Assembly: GCA_947448375.1 (NCBI GenBank)
Contig: CANFMY010000002.1
Coordinates: forward strand, 1-48,592
Reading direction: 5' to 3'
DNA from: Comamonadaceae bacterium
Lineage (GTDB): Bacteria; Pseudomonadota; Gammaproteobacteria; Burkholderiales; Burkholderiaceae_C
Length of the DNA: 48,592 bases
The first letter of the stretch is position 1. Each line of letters opens with the position of its first letter. Positions 10,058 through 18,453 of the stretch are shown here, in pieces. Under the pieces are notes generated by a model. That model did no database searches and was not told the DNA's origin. It saw only the letters and a list, made by a program, of their open reading frames with translations. Both the position numbers and the translations under genes were made by a program.

Positions 10058-10570
10058 TCAGCGATCGCCTTTGGGGGCCAGCAGGGTGCCGCGGCACTTT
10101 TTGGCGCCACACCAGCAGGGGTACTCGGCCTTGAGCTTGCGGGTGTAGGGCGCGTCAATGATCAGACCGTAGTCGTAATTCAACTCCTCGCCCGCCTTGA
10201 TCTTGCGCAGCGACTTGATGAATACCCGGCCATCGTCCTCTTCGGCCTCGCAATTGGGTTTGCAGGAATGGTTGATCCAGCGTGACGCATTGCCGCCGTA
10301 CAAGGCGTCAATGACCCGTTTGTTGGTCAGGTGAAAGTAGAACGTGTGGTTGGGATCCTGGGGGTCATGGGGATGACGCCGCAAGGCTTCCTTCCACTTG
10401 ATGATCTCTCCCACGTATTCGATGATCACCTCTCCCTTGGGGATGTCTTGCAAGGCAAACACGCCCTTGCCATGCACGCCGGAACGACGGGTCTGGATTC
10501 GACGACCGGAGGGGGAAGAGGAGGGCTTGGTTGACACGGCCTGATTTTTTGTTAAGTTGAATACGTACAT
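10058..10570 (-). CDS. SET-domain protein (putative protein-lysine N-methyltransferase) with post-SET Cys motif
   Basis: RRSGVHGKGVFALQDIPKGEVIIEYVGE, INHSCKPNCEAEEDDGRVFIKSLRKIKAGEELNYDYG, and terminal CWCGAKKCRGTLL (CxCx4C). Met at 10570 chosen; the track's longer ORF runs into the topB start region. Confidence 0.92.
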   Translation of the reverse strand: MYVFNLTKNQAVSTKPSSSPSGRRIQTRRSGVHGKGVFALQDIPKGEVIIEYVGEIIKWKEALRRHPHDPQDPNHTFYFHLTNKRVIDALYGGNASRWINHSCKPNCEAEEDDGRVFIKSLRKIKAGEELNYDYGLIIDAPYTRKLKAEYPCWCGAKKCRGTLLAPKGDR

Positions 10571-10599
10571 GCGTGCGCACACACGTGCGCGTGCGCGCG
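10561..10599. other. 39-bp perfect alternating purine-pyrimidine tract (Z-DNA-prone)
   Basis: ATACGTACATGCGTGCGCACACACGTGCGCGTGCGCGCG alternates R/Y at every position. Confidence 0.85.
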
Positions 10600-10664
10600 A
10601 GGGCTGATTGTAGAAGCACAATAGCCCGGCCCCCAGAATTGGAAGCACAAGGACCCTGTCATTC

Positions 10665-13598
10665 ATGAGCAAAACCCTGGTCATCGCCGAAAAGCCGTCA
10701 GTGGCACAGGACATCGTGCGGGCGCTCACGCCCGTCGCCGGCAAGTTTGAAAAGCACGACGACCACTTTGAAAACGACCGCTACGTGGTCACCAGCGCGG
10801 TGGGCCACCTGGTCGAGATCCAGGCGCCGGAGGAATTCGATGTCAAACGCGGCAAATGGTCGTTCGCCCACTTGCCGGTCATCCCGCCCTACTTCGACCT
10901 CAAGCCCGTCGACAAAACCAAGACGCGGCTGAACGCGGTCATCAAGCAGGCCAAGCGCAAGGACGTGGAGACGCTCATCAACGCCTGTGACGCGGGCCGC
11001 GAGGGTGAGCTGATCTTCCGCCTGATCGAGCAATACGCCGGTGGCAAGAAACCCCTGGGCAAGCCGGTGCAGCGCCTGTGGCTGCAGTCCATGACGCCCC
11101 AGGCCATCCGCGACGGCTTTGATGTCCTGCGCTCCGAAAAGCAGATGCAGGGCCTGGCCGACGCCGCGCGCAGCCGCTCCGAGGCCGACTGGCTGGTGGG
11201 CATCAACGGCACCCGTGCCTTCACCGCCTTCAACTCGCGCGATGGCGGCTTCTTCCTCACCACCGTGGGGCGCGTGCAAACGCCCACGCTGAGCGTGGTG
11301 GTCGAGCGCGAAGAGCAAATCCGCAAGTTCATCAGCCGCGACTACTGGGAGGTCCACGCCAGCTTCCTGGTCGAGGCGGGCGAATATGCCGGCAAGTGGA
11401 TCAACCCCGCGCACAAGAAAGACGAGAACGACCCCGAGCGCAAGGCCGATCGCGTCTGGTCGGCGCAAGAGGCGCAGGCCATTGCCGACGCGGTGCGAGG
11501 CAAGGCCGCCACCGTCACCGAGGAAAGCAAGCCCACCACCCAGTCATCGGGCGGTCTCTTTGACCTCACCTCGCTGCAGCGTGAGGCCAACGGCCGTTTC
11601 GGCTACTCGGCCAAAACCACCCTCGCCCTGGCGCAGAGCCTGTACGAGCGCCACAAGGCCCTGACCTACCCCCGTACCGACTCGCGCCACCTGCCCGAGG
11701 ACTACCTGCCCACGGTGCGCCAGACCTTCGAGATGCTGGCCGACAGCGGCATGAAGCACCTGGCCCCCTTTGCCCTCACCGCCCTCAACAACGGCTACAT
11801 CAAGCCAAGCAAGCGCGTGTTCGACAACAGCAAGGTGAGTGACCACTTTGCCATCATCCCAACATTGCAGGCGCCCTCGGGTCTGTCAGAGGCTGAACAG
11901 AAACTGTACGACCTGGTGGTCAGGCGCTTCCTGGCGGTGTTCTTCCCGTCAGCCGAATTTCAGGTCACGACCCGCATTTCCCAGGTGGCGCACCAGGGCG
12001 TCAGCCACCACTTCAAGTCCGAGGGCAAGGTGATGGTCAAGCCCGGGTGGCTCGCCATCTACGGCAAGGAGGTCCAGACCGAGGATGACGGCAGTGGCAA
12101 GACGCTGGTGGCGGTCAAGCCCGGCGAGATGGCGCGCAACGAATCCGTCAACCCGCAGGCACTCAAAACCCGCCCGCCTGCCCGCTACACCGAAGCCACC
12201 CTGCTCGGGGCCATGGAAGGGGCGGGCAAGCTGGTCGAGGACGACGAGCTGCGCGAGGCCATGCAGGAAAAGGGGCTGGGCACGCCGGCCACACGAGCGG
12301 CCATCATCGAAGGCTTGATCAACGAAAAATACATGCTGCGCGATGGTCGCGACATGATCCCCACCGCCAAAGCCTTCCAGCTCATGACGCTGTTACGAGG
12401 CCTGGGTGTGGAAGAGCTCTCCTCGCCCAGCCTGACGGGCGAGTGGGAGCACAAGCTTTCGCAAATGGAACAAGGCCAGTTGAGCCGTGAAGCCTTCATG
12501 CGCGAAATCGCCGCGATGACCGAGCGCATTGTGAAGAAAGCCAAGGAGTACGACCGCGACACCGTGCCGGGTGACTACGTCACGCTCACGACCCCTTGCC
12601 CGACCTGCGGGGGGCAGGTGCGCGAGAACTATCGCCGCTTTGCCTGTACCGGCGCGGACGGCCAAGGCGAGGGCTGTGGCTTCTCGTTTGGCAAAACGCC
12701 AGGGGGCCGCACGTTCGAGTTGCACGAAGTGGAGTCCTTGCTGGCCAACAAGCAGGTGGGTCCGCTGGAGGGGTTTCGCTCCAAGGCCGGTTGGCCCTTC
12801 ACGGCCGAAATCGTGCTCAAGTTCAATGAGGAAGAGCGCAACTGGAAACTCGAATTCAACTTCGGCGACGACAAGTCGGATGAGGGCAGTGGAGAGCTGG
12901 TCGAGTTTGGTGAGAGCGCGTCCCTGGGCGCCTGCCCCAAATGCGGGGCTGCCGTGCGCGAGCATGGCAACAACTACGTCTGCGAAAAATCCGTGCCCAC
13001 GCACGCCCAGGCCACGCCCTCGTGCGACTTCAAGAGCGGCAAGATCATCCTGCAGCAGCCCGTCTCGATCGAGCAGGTGCAAAAGCTCCTGAGCACCGGC
13101 AAGACCGATCTGCTCGACAAGTTCATCTCGATGCGCACCCGTCGTCCGTTCAAGGCCTACCTCGCCTGGAATGCGGAGGCGGGCAAGGTGGCCTTCGAGT
13201 TCGAACCGCGCACCAGCAAGTACCCGCCACGTCAGCGCGCCGGGGCGGCCGCCGGCGCACCGAGTGCGCCGGCGGCCAAGGCCACGGCGAAGAAGGCGGG
13301 CAAAGCCGGTGCGAAGTCCGCTGCCAAGAAAACCGCCGCCGCCAAACCCCCCAAGGCACCCCGCAAGCCCGCCGCCGGCAAGGCGCCCAGCGCAGCCCTG
13401 GCCGCCGTGATTGGCCACGAGCCGGTGGCCCGTACCGAGGTGATCAAAAAGCTGTGGGAGTACATCCGCGCCAACGGGCTGCAGGATGCGTCCGACAAGC
13501 GCAAGATCAACGCGGACGACAAGTTGCGGCCGGTGTTCGGCAAGGATCAGGTCAACATGTTTGAGCTGGCGGGGTTGGTGGGGCAGCACCTCGGCTAA
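10665..13598 (+). CDS. topB: DNA topoisomerase III with C-terminal Lys/Ala-rich linker and SWIB domain
   Basis: MSKTLVIAEKPSVAQDIVRAL TOPRIM start, DAGREGELIFR, LTYPRTDSRHLPEDY catalytic Tyr region, two C-terminal Cys clusters (CPTCGGQVRENYRRFACTG; CPKCGAAVREHGNNYVC), AKATAKKAGKAGAKSAAKKTAAAKPPKAPRKPAAGK, then SWIB-like ARTEVIKKLWEYIRANGLQDASDKRKINADDKLRPVFGKDQVNMFELAGLVGQHL. Confidence 0.97.
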   Translation: MSKTLVIAEKPSVAQDIVRALTPVAGKFEKHDDHFENDRYVVTSAVGHLVEIQAPEEFDVKRGKWSFAHLPVIPPYFDLKPVDKTKTRLNAVIKQAKRKDVETLINACDAGREGELIFRLIEQYAGGKKPLGKPVQRLWLQSMTPQAIRDGFDVLRSEKQMQGLADAARSRSEADWLVGINGTRAFTAFNSRDGGFFLTTVGRVQTPTLSVVVEREEQIRKFISRDYWEVHASFLVEAGEYAGKWINPAHKKDENDPERKADRVWSAQEAQAIADAVRGKAATVTEESKPTTQSSGGLFDLTSLQREANGRFGYSAKTTLALAQSLYERHKALTYPRTDSRHLPEDYLPTVRQTFEMLADSGMKHLAPFALTALNNGYIKPSKRVFDNSKVSDHFAIIPTLQAPSGLSEAEQKLYDLVVRRFLAVFFPSAEFQVTTRISQVAHQGVSHHFKSEGKVMVKPGWLAIYGKEVQTEDDGSGKTLVAVKPGEMARNESVNPQALKTRPPARYTEATLLGAMEGAGKLVEDDELREAMQEKGLGTPATRAAIIEGLINEKYMLRDGRDMIPTAKAFQLMTLLRGLGVEELSSPSLTGEWEHKLSQMEQGQLSREAFMREIAAMTERIVKKAKEYDRDTVPGDYVTLTTPCPTCGGQVRENYRRFACTGADGQGEGCGFSFGKTPGGRTFELHEVESLLANKQVGPLEGFRSKAGWPFTAEIVLKFNEEERNWKLEFNFGDDKSDEGSGELVEFGESASLGACPKCGAAVREHGNNYVCEKSVPTHAQATPSCDFKSGKIILQQPVSIEQVQKLLSTGKTDLLDKFISMRTRRPFKAYLAWNAEAGKVAFEFEPRTSKYPPRQRAGAAAGAPSAPAAKATAKKAGKAGAKSAAKKTAAAKPPKAPRKPAAGKAPSAALAAVIGHEPVARTEVIKKLWEYIRANGLQDASDKRKINADDKLRPVFGKDQVNMFELAGLVGQHLG

Positions 13599-13660
13599 AA
13601 GACGGCTGTTCACAGGGTTGACTGAAGACGGCCTCCGACAAACCGGCCGAAACGAGGCTC

Positions 13661-13687
13661 AAAAAAACGCCGCCCGAAGGCGGCGTT
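13661..13687 (-). terminator. Intrinsic terminator of the minus-strand oxidoreductase gene
   Basis: On the minus strand AACGCCGCC-TTCG-GGCGGCGTT followed by TTTTT: perfect 9-bp stem with UUCG tetraloop. Confidence 0.88.
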
Positions 13688-13711
13688 GTGACCCTTGAAT
13701 GCAGCAGGGGC

Positions 13712-16024
13712 TCAACCTTGCTGCAGCAATTCCCAGACACGGGCCGGCGTCATCGGCATCTGAATCTTGGCCGACAAGGCGCCCTTGCCATGGCGGGCCA
13801 AGGCATCTGCCACGGCGTTCACCACGGCCGGTGTGGCGCCAATCGTGCCCAACTCGCCCACGCCCTTCACGCCCAGCACGTTGTTCTTGCACGGCGTGCT
13901 CTCGTCCATCGAGGTGACGAAAAAGCGCGGCATGATGTCGGCGTGCGGCACCGCGTAGTCCATCAGACTGCCCGTGACCGGCTGGCCCGTTTCGCGGTCA
14001 TACACCAGCGATTCGCACAAGGCCTGTCCCAGCCCCTGCACCGCGCCGCCATCGAGTTGGCCGCGCACGATCATCGGGTTGACCACGCGACCCACATCGT
14101 TCACTGACGAGTAAGACGCCAGTTGCACCGTGCCGGTGGCCGGGTCCACTTCCACCTCGCAGACATGGCAGCCGTTGGGCCAGGTCGGGCCACTGGCCGC
14201 GGTCTTGGAGTCGAGTTCGACGCGGCGCTCGGGCTGGCGCTGCGCCACCTCGGCCAAGGTCATGTGCACGTCCGTGCCCGCCACCGTGAAGCGACCAGCT
14301 TCGTATTGAACGTCCTGGGGCGCTGCCTCCATGGCCTCGGCGGCCAGCTCGCGGGCACGCTCCAGGGCCTTGGTTGAACCCACGCTCACGGCGGAACCGC
14401 CCGTGAAGAGCGAGCGCGAACCGGCGCTGCCAAACCCGTTGCCGCGATCGGTGTCTCCCATCACGATGCGTACCTGCGACAGCGGCACCTTGAAAATGTC
14501 CACCACCAGCTGCGCCAGCGTGGTGGCAATGCCTTGGCCCATGCCGTTCACGGCGGTGAACACCTCGATCACGCCGTCGTCCATGATGCGGACGTTGACG
14601 TTTTCTTCCAGCGCGTTGCCGCCCGTCCATTCCAGGAACGTGGCAATGCCCAGGCCGCGCCACAGGCCCTTGCGTGCGGATTCGGCGGCGCGCTGGTCAA
14701 AGCCGGTCCAGTCGGCCTGTTTCAGGCCCTGGTCCATCACCGACTCAAAGGCGCCGGTGTCATACGTCTGGCCCATCGGGTTCTTGTAGGGCATCTGCGC
14801 GGGCTGGATGAAGTTGCGCCGGCGCAGCGCGATGCGGTCGATGCCGCTTTGGCGTGCGGCCTCGTCCATCAGGCGCTCGATGTTGAAAATCGCTTCGGGC
14901 CGGCCGGCGCCGCGGTAGGCGCCGGTCGGGGCCGTGTTGGTCAGCACGGCGGTGTAGTGGAAGTCGATGTTTTGAATGTCGTAGACGCTGGTTTGCACCC
15001 AGGGGCCGATCAACACCTGAATCGCAATGCCCGTCATGCCGGGGTAGGCACCCACGTTGGCGTGGGTGCGGATGCGCAGACCCAAGACCTTGCCCTGCTC
15101 GTCCAAGGCCATTTCTGCATGGCACTGGATGTCGCGTCCGTGAGCGCTGGAGAGGAAATCTTCGCCGCGGTCGGCAATCCACTTGACGGGGCGCTGCAGG
15201 CGATGGGCGCAGTAGGCGGTCACCACGTCTTCGGCGTAGGCGCCGGTTTTCATGCCAAAGCCGCCCCCCACGTCGCCAATCAGGACGCGCACTTGCTCGG
15301 CCGGCAGGCCCAGCAGGGTGCTCACCACGGTGCGCACACCGGTGGGCATCTGGCTGCTCATGCGGATGGTCAGACGGCCCTGGTCCACATAGGCCAGCAC
15401 GCTGCGCGGTTCGATGGAGAGCGCGGCCACGCGCTGGTTGTCGATATCGAGCTTGACGACGTGCTTGGCCGCCGCAAACGCCTTGTCCACGGACGCGGCA
15501 TCGCCATAGCGGGTTTCGGCGCTGCGGTTGTCGGGGGCATCGCTCAGCAGCGGGGCGCCGGGTGCGAGCGCGTCTTGCAGCGTGACCGCGCAGGGCAGTT
15601 CTTCGTAGTCCACCACCACGGCTTCGGCGGCGTCACGCGCTTGCTGTTCGGTATCGGCCACGATGGCCACCACCGGCTCGCCAACAAAGCGCACACGCTC
15701 GAATGCCAGCGGGCAGCGGGCCGCGGTGGCCGCCGGCTGTCCGTCCGGGCGTAAAAAGTTGGCGAGAGGCGGCATGTCTTTCAGGCCGGCAGCGCGCCAT
15801 TGCGCGCCCGTCAGCACCAGGTGCACGCCCGGCATGGCCTGCGCAGCGGCGGTGTCTATCGAGCGAATGTTGGCGTGCGGGTAGGGCGAGCGCAAAAAAG
15901 CGAGCCGGCTTTGGGCGGTGAGCACCACATCGTCGGCATACTGGCCGTGGCCTCGCAGCAGTTGTTCGTCTTCCAGACGGCGCACGGATTGACCGCTGCC
16001 AAAACGCAAGTGGGTGGTGTCCAC
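13712..16024 (-). CDS. Xanthine dehydrogenase/CO dehydrogenase-like molybdopterin-binding large subunit (form II CoxL-like)
   Basis: FGSGQSVRRLEDEQLLRGHGQYADDV, IGDVGGGFGMKTGAYAEDV, TGAYRGAGRPEA, GVGELGTIGATPAVVNAVADAL. GTG start at 16024 preceded by GAGGAG; the track start at 16078 is longer. Confidence 0.9.
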   Translation of the reverse strand: MDTTHLRFGSGQSVRRLEDEQLLRGHGQYADDVVLTAQSRLAFLRSPYPHANIRSIDTAAAQAMPGVHLVLTGAQWRAAGLKDMPPLANFLRPDGQPAATAARCPLAFERVRFVGEPVVAIVADTEQQARDAAEAVVVDYEELPCAVTLQDALAPGAPLLSDAPDNRSAETRYGDAASVDKAFAAAKHVVKLDIDNQRVAALSIEPRSVLAYVDQGRLTIRMSSQMPTGVRTVVSTLLGLPAEQVRVLIGDVGGGFGMKTGAYAEDVVTAYCAHRLQRPVKWIADRGEDFLSSAHGRDIQCHAEMALDEQGKVLGLRIRTHANVGAYPGMTGIAIQVLIGPWVQTSVYDIQNIDFHYTAVLTNTAPTGAYRGAGRPEAIFNIERLMDEAARQSGIDRIALRRRNFIQPAQMPYKNPMGQTYDTGAFESVMDQGLKQADWTGFDQRAAESARKGLWRGLGIATFLEWTGGNALEENVNVRIMDDGVIEVFTAVNGMGQGIATTLAQLVVDIFKVPLSQVRIVMGDTDRGNGFGSAGSRSLFTGGSAVSVGSTKALERARELAAEAMEAAPQDVQYEAGRFTVAGTDVHMTLAEVAQRQPERRVELDSKTAASGPTWPNGCHVCEVEVDPATGTVQLASYSSVNDVGRVVNPMIVRGQLDGGAVQGLGQALCESLVYDRETGQPVTGSLMDYAVPHADIMPRFFVTSMDESTPCKNNVLGVKGVGELGTIGATPAVVNAVADALARHGKGALSAKIQMPMTPARVWELLQQG

Positions 16025-16126
16025 GGTGGCTCCTCGTTGGGTGTCGTGTTGGTGCAAAACGACCAGTGTAGCGTCCACGATCAGCCCGCATTGTCGCTCG
16101 GGTATGGCCGCGCTGGCGCAGGGGGT

Positions 16127-16930
16127 TCAATGCAGCCGCGAGCGCGGCGTTTCACGCAGAAATTCGATCAGGGTCTGATCGAAATCGTCCGGGGCTTCCA
16201 GATTCATCAGGTGTCCGATGCCACTCAACTCGACGTACCGGCTGCCCGCAATGCGCTGCGCCATGCCCTGCATGACTTTGGGCGGCGCATTGGGGTCGTG
16301 TTCGCCGGCGATCAGCAGCGTGGGTGAGGCAATGTGTCCCAGGGCCTCCAGCCGGTTGAAGCCGACCAGGGCTTCGAGCGCTCGGCGGTAGGTGGCGGGG
16401 GAAACCTGCGCCATGCAGTGCTGTGCCAGGCGCAGCCCCTCGGGCAGCGCCTGGGGCCCGGCCATCGCCGGCACCAGCGTGGTGGCCAGCTCCGCCATGG
16501 TTTGGCCCGCCAGCAAGGGGGCCATGCGAGACGCCACAAACGCCTGTTGCCAGTCGCCATCCGGTTTGCCAAACGCACCGGAGGTGCCGCACAGCACCAG
16601 ACGGTGGACGAGTTCGGGGCGGCGCGCCACCACTTCCTGTGCCACCATGCCGCCCATGCTGTGGCCCACCAGGGTCAGGCCGGGCCGGGCCGACTCGTGC
16701 GTCAGCCCCTCGATCAGCTCGATGCATTTTTCCGCCAGACCCTTGAAGGTGTAAGGATCGATGGGGTCGCTGTGACCATAGCCGGGCATGTCCCAGGCCA
16801 CAGCCCGGAAGCCGGCCTGGGCCAGTGTTTCCAGCTGCGGGGCAAAGGCCAGGTGCCCCCCGCCAATGCCGTGCAGCATGAGAACGGTGGGCCCCGACCC
16901 CAGCACGGAGTAGTTCGGCATGCGGCTCAT
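16127..16930 (-). CDS. Alpha/beta-fold hydrolase
   Basis: VLMLHGIGGGHLAFAPQLETLAQAGFRAVAWDMPGYGHSD, VGHSMGGMVAQEV nucleophile elbow, GEHDPNAPP, GIGHLMNLEAPDDF. Start trimmed to MSRMPNYSVLG. Confidence 0.9.
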   Translation of the reverse strand: MSRMPNYSVLGSGPTVLMLHGIGGGHLAFAPQLETLAQAGFRAVAWDMPGYGHSDPIDPYTFKGLAEKCIELIEGLTHESARPGLTLVGHSMGGMVAQEVVARRPELVHRLVLCGTSGAFGKPDGDWQQAFVASRMAPLLAGQTMAELATTLVPAMAGPQALPEGLRLAQHCMAQVSPATYRRALEALVGFNRLEALGHIASPTLLIAGEHDPNAPPKVMQGMAQRIAGSRYVELSGIGHLMNLEAPDDFDQTLIEFLRETPRSRLH

Positions 16931-16960
16931 GAAAACGTTATCCTCAGGGCAAAACCCATT

Positions 16961-17845
16961 ATGACCCCGCGCCGCGATCACCTGGACTCCCTCGCCATCA
17001 GTTTGCTGCTGGGATGCTGCCTCTTCTGGGGCTTTCAACAAGTGCTGATCAAAGCGACCTTGCCGCTGGTGCCGCCCCTGGTGCAGGGCTGTGTCCGCTT
17101 CATCGGGGCCACCGTGCTGCTCATGCTCTGGTGCGCGTGGCGGCGCATTCCCCTGTGGGAAGCCGACGGTTCGCTGCGCGCCGGGCTGGTGGCGGGCCTG
17201 CTGTTTGCCCTGGAGTTTGTGTGCATCTACCCGGGGATGCAATACACCACGGCCTCGCGGCTCACCATCATGCTCTACACCGCCCCCTTCTGGGTGGCGC
17301 TGCTGTTGCCCATTTGGTTGAAGCACGAGCGCCTGCGGCCCTTGCAATGGGTGGGTTTGTCGCTGGCTTTCTCGGGGGTGGCGTTTGCCTTGCGCGACAG
17401 CCTTGCCGCAGGCGGCTCCTGGCTGGGCGATGCGCTGAGTCTGGCCGCGGGGGCAATGTGGGGGCTGACCACGGTGGTGTTGCGCACCACCGCCTTGAGT
17501 CGGGTGTCGGCCGAAAAGTTGCTGTTCTACCAAGTGGGGGTGAGTGCGGTGGTGTTGCCCCTGGTGGCGCTGGCCATGGGGGTACCCTTCAGCCTGGACT
17601 ATTCGTTCTGGGGCTGGTCATCGCTGGCATTGCAAGCCGCGCTGGGGGCCTTTGTGACTTTTTTGATCTGGATGTGGATCATTTCGCATTACCCGGCCAC
17701 GCGGGTCAGCGCTTTTTCGTTCCTGTCGCCCTTGTCCGCGCTGGCGTTCGGGGCGCTGTGGCTGGGCGAGCCGATCACGGCGGATCTGATGATTGCCTTG
17801 GTGGGTGTGGGGCTGGGTATTTATCTGGTCAACCGTCGCCGTTGA
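16961..17845 (+). CDS. DMT superfamily (EamA) transporter
   Basis: Ten hydrophobic segments; start trimmed to MTPRRDHLDSLAISLLLGCCLFWGFQQVLIK. Confidence 0.88.
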   Translation: MTPRRDHLDSLAISLLLGCCLFWGFQQVLIKATLPLVPPLVQGCVRFIGATVLLMLWCAWRRIPLWEADGSLRAGLVAGLLFALEFVCIYPGMQYTTASRLTIMLYTAPFWVALLLPIWLKHERLRPLQWVGLSLAFSGVAFALRDSLAAGGSWLGDALSLAAGAMWGLTTVVLRTTALSRVSAEKLLFYQVGVSAVVLPLVALAMGVPFSLDYSFWGWSSLALQAALGAFVTFLIWMWIISHYPATRVSAFSFLSPLSALAFGALWLGEPITADLMIALVGVGLGIYLVNRRR

Positions 17846-18323
17846 TGCTGGGGTGGGTGTGCAGCAGCGTCAAGGGGTGGCGCCTGGGGTGTGCATGGTC
17901 CTCGATGCATTGCAGCACCAACGGGCTGCGATGCCGATCGACACTGGCACGGACTTCCTCCAGACTGAGCCAGCACACGCGCACGATGCCCTCGTCGAGG
18001 GGGCGATCTGCTTGCAGGGCGCCCACCGAGCCCGCAAACGCAAAGCGCAGGTAAGTGATGTCTTGCTCGGTGGGGTCGGTGGCCGTGGGTCGTTGGAAGC
18101 GGGCCAGGTAGACCCCCACCAGCGAATCGGGGGTGAACGCGTGGGCCGTTTCCTCCAGGGCTTCGCGGGCGCAGGCCTGCACCAGGCTCTCCCCGGGCTC
18201 CAGGTGGCCCGCCGGGTTGTTCAGCCGCAAGCCCTCGGGCGTGTGCTCTTCAATCAGCAGGTAGCGACCATCGCGTTCGATGACGGCGGCCACGGTGACA
18301 CTGGGTTTCCATCGGTGGGTCAT
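17829..18323 (-). CDS. NUDIX hydrolase
   Basis: Nudix box GHLEPGESLVQACAREALEETAH; NudJ-like layout. Confidence 0.92.
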   Translation of the reverse strand: MTHRWKPSVTVAAVIERDGRYLLIEEHTPEGLRLNNPAGHLEPGESLVQACAREALEETAHAFTPDSLVGVYLARFQRPTATDPTEQDITYLRFAFAGSVGALQADRPLDEGIVRVCWLSLEEVRASVDRHRSPLVLQCIEDHAHPRRHPLTLLHTHPSINGDG

Positions 18324-18453
18324 GAACCGATTGTCACACTGGCGCGCTTGGGTTTATCGGGGCGGGGTCGGCGTCAATGTCGTGTAAGCTATTCCCCATA
18401 GCAAACTCGGTGCAGGCGCAGAAGGGCCAAGCATCGTCATCAGGAGAATACCC

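Noticed and set aside
13688-16327. Plus-strand ORFs across the molybdopterin oxidoreductase (e.g. 406 aa at 14534-15754)
   Set aside because: His/Gly/Ala-rich translation antisense to a well-supported enzyme; no start context or domains.
17091-18054. Alternative-frame plus-strand ORFs inside the EamA gene
   Set aside because: Out-of-frame translations without conserved domains; the EamA frame has ten clear TM segments.
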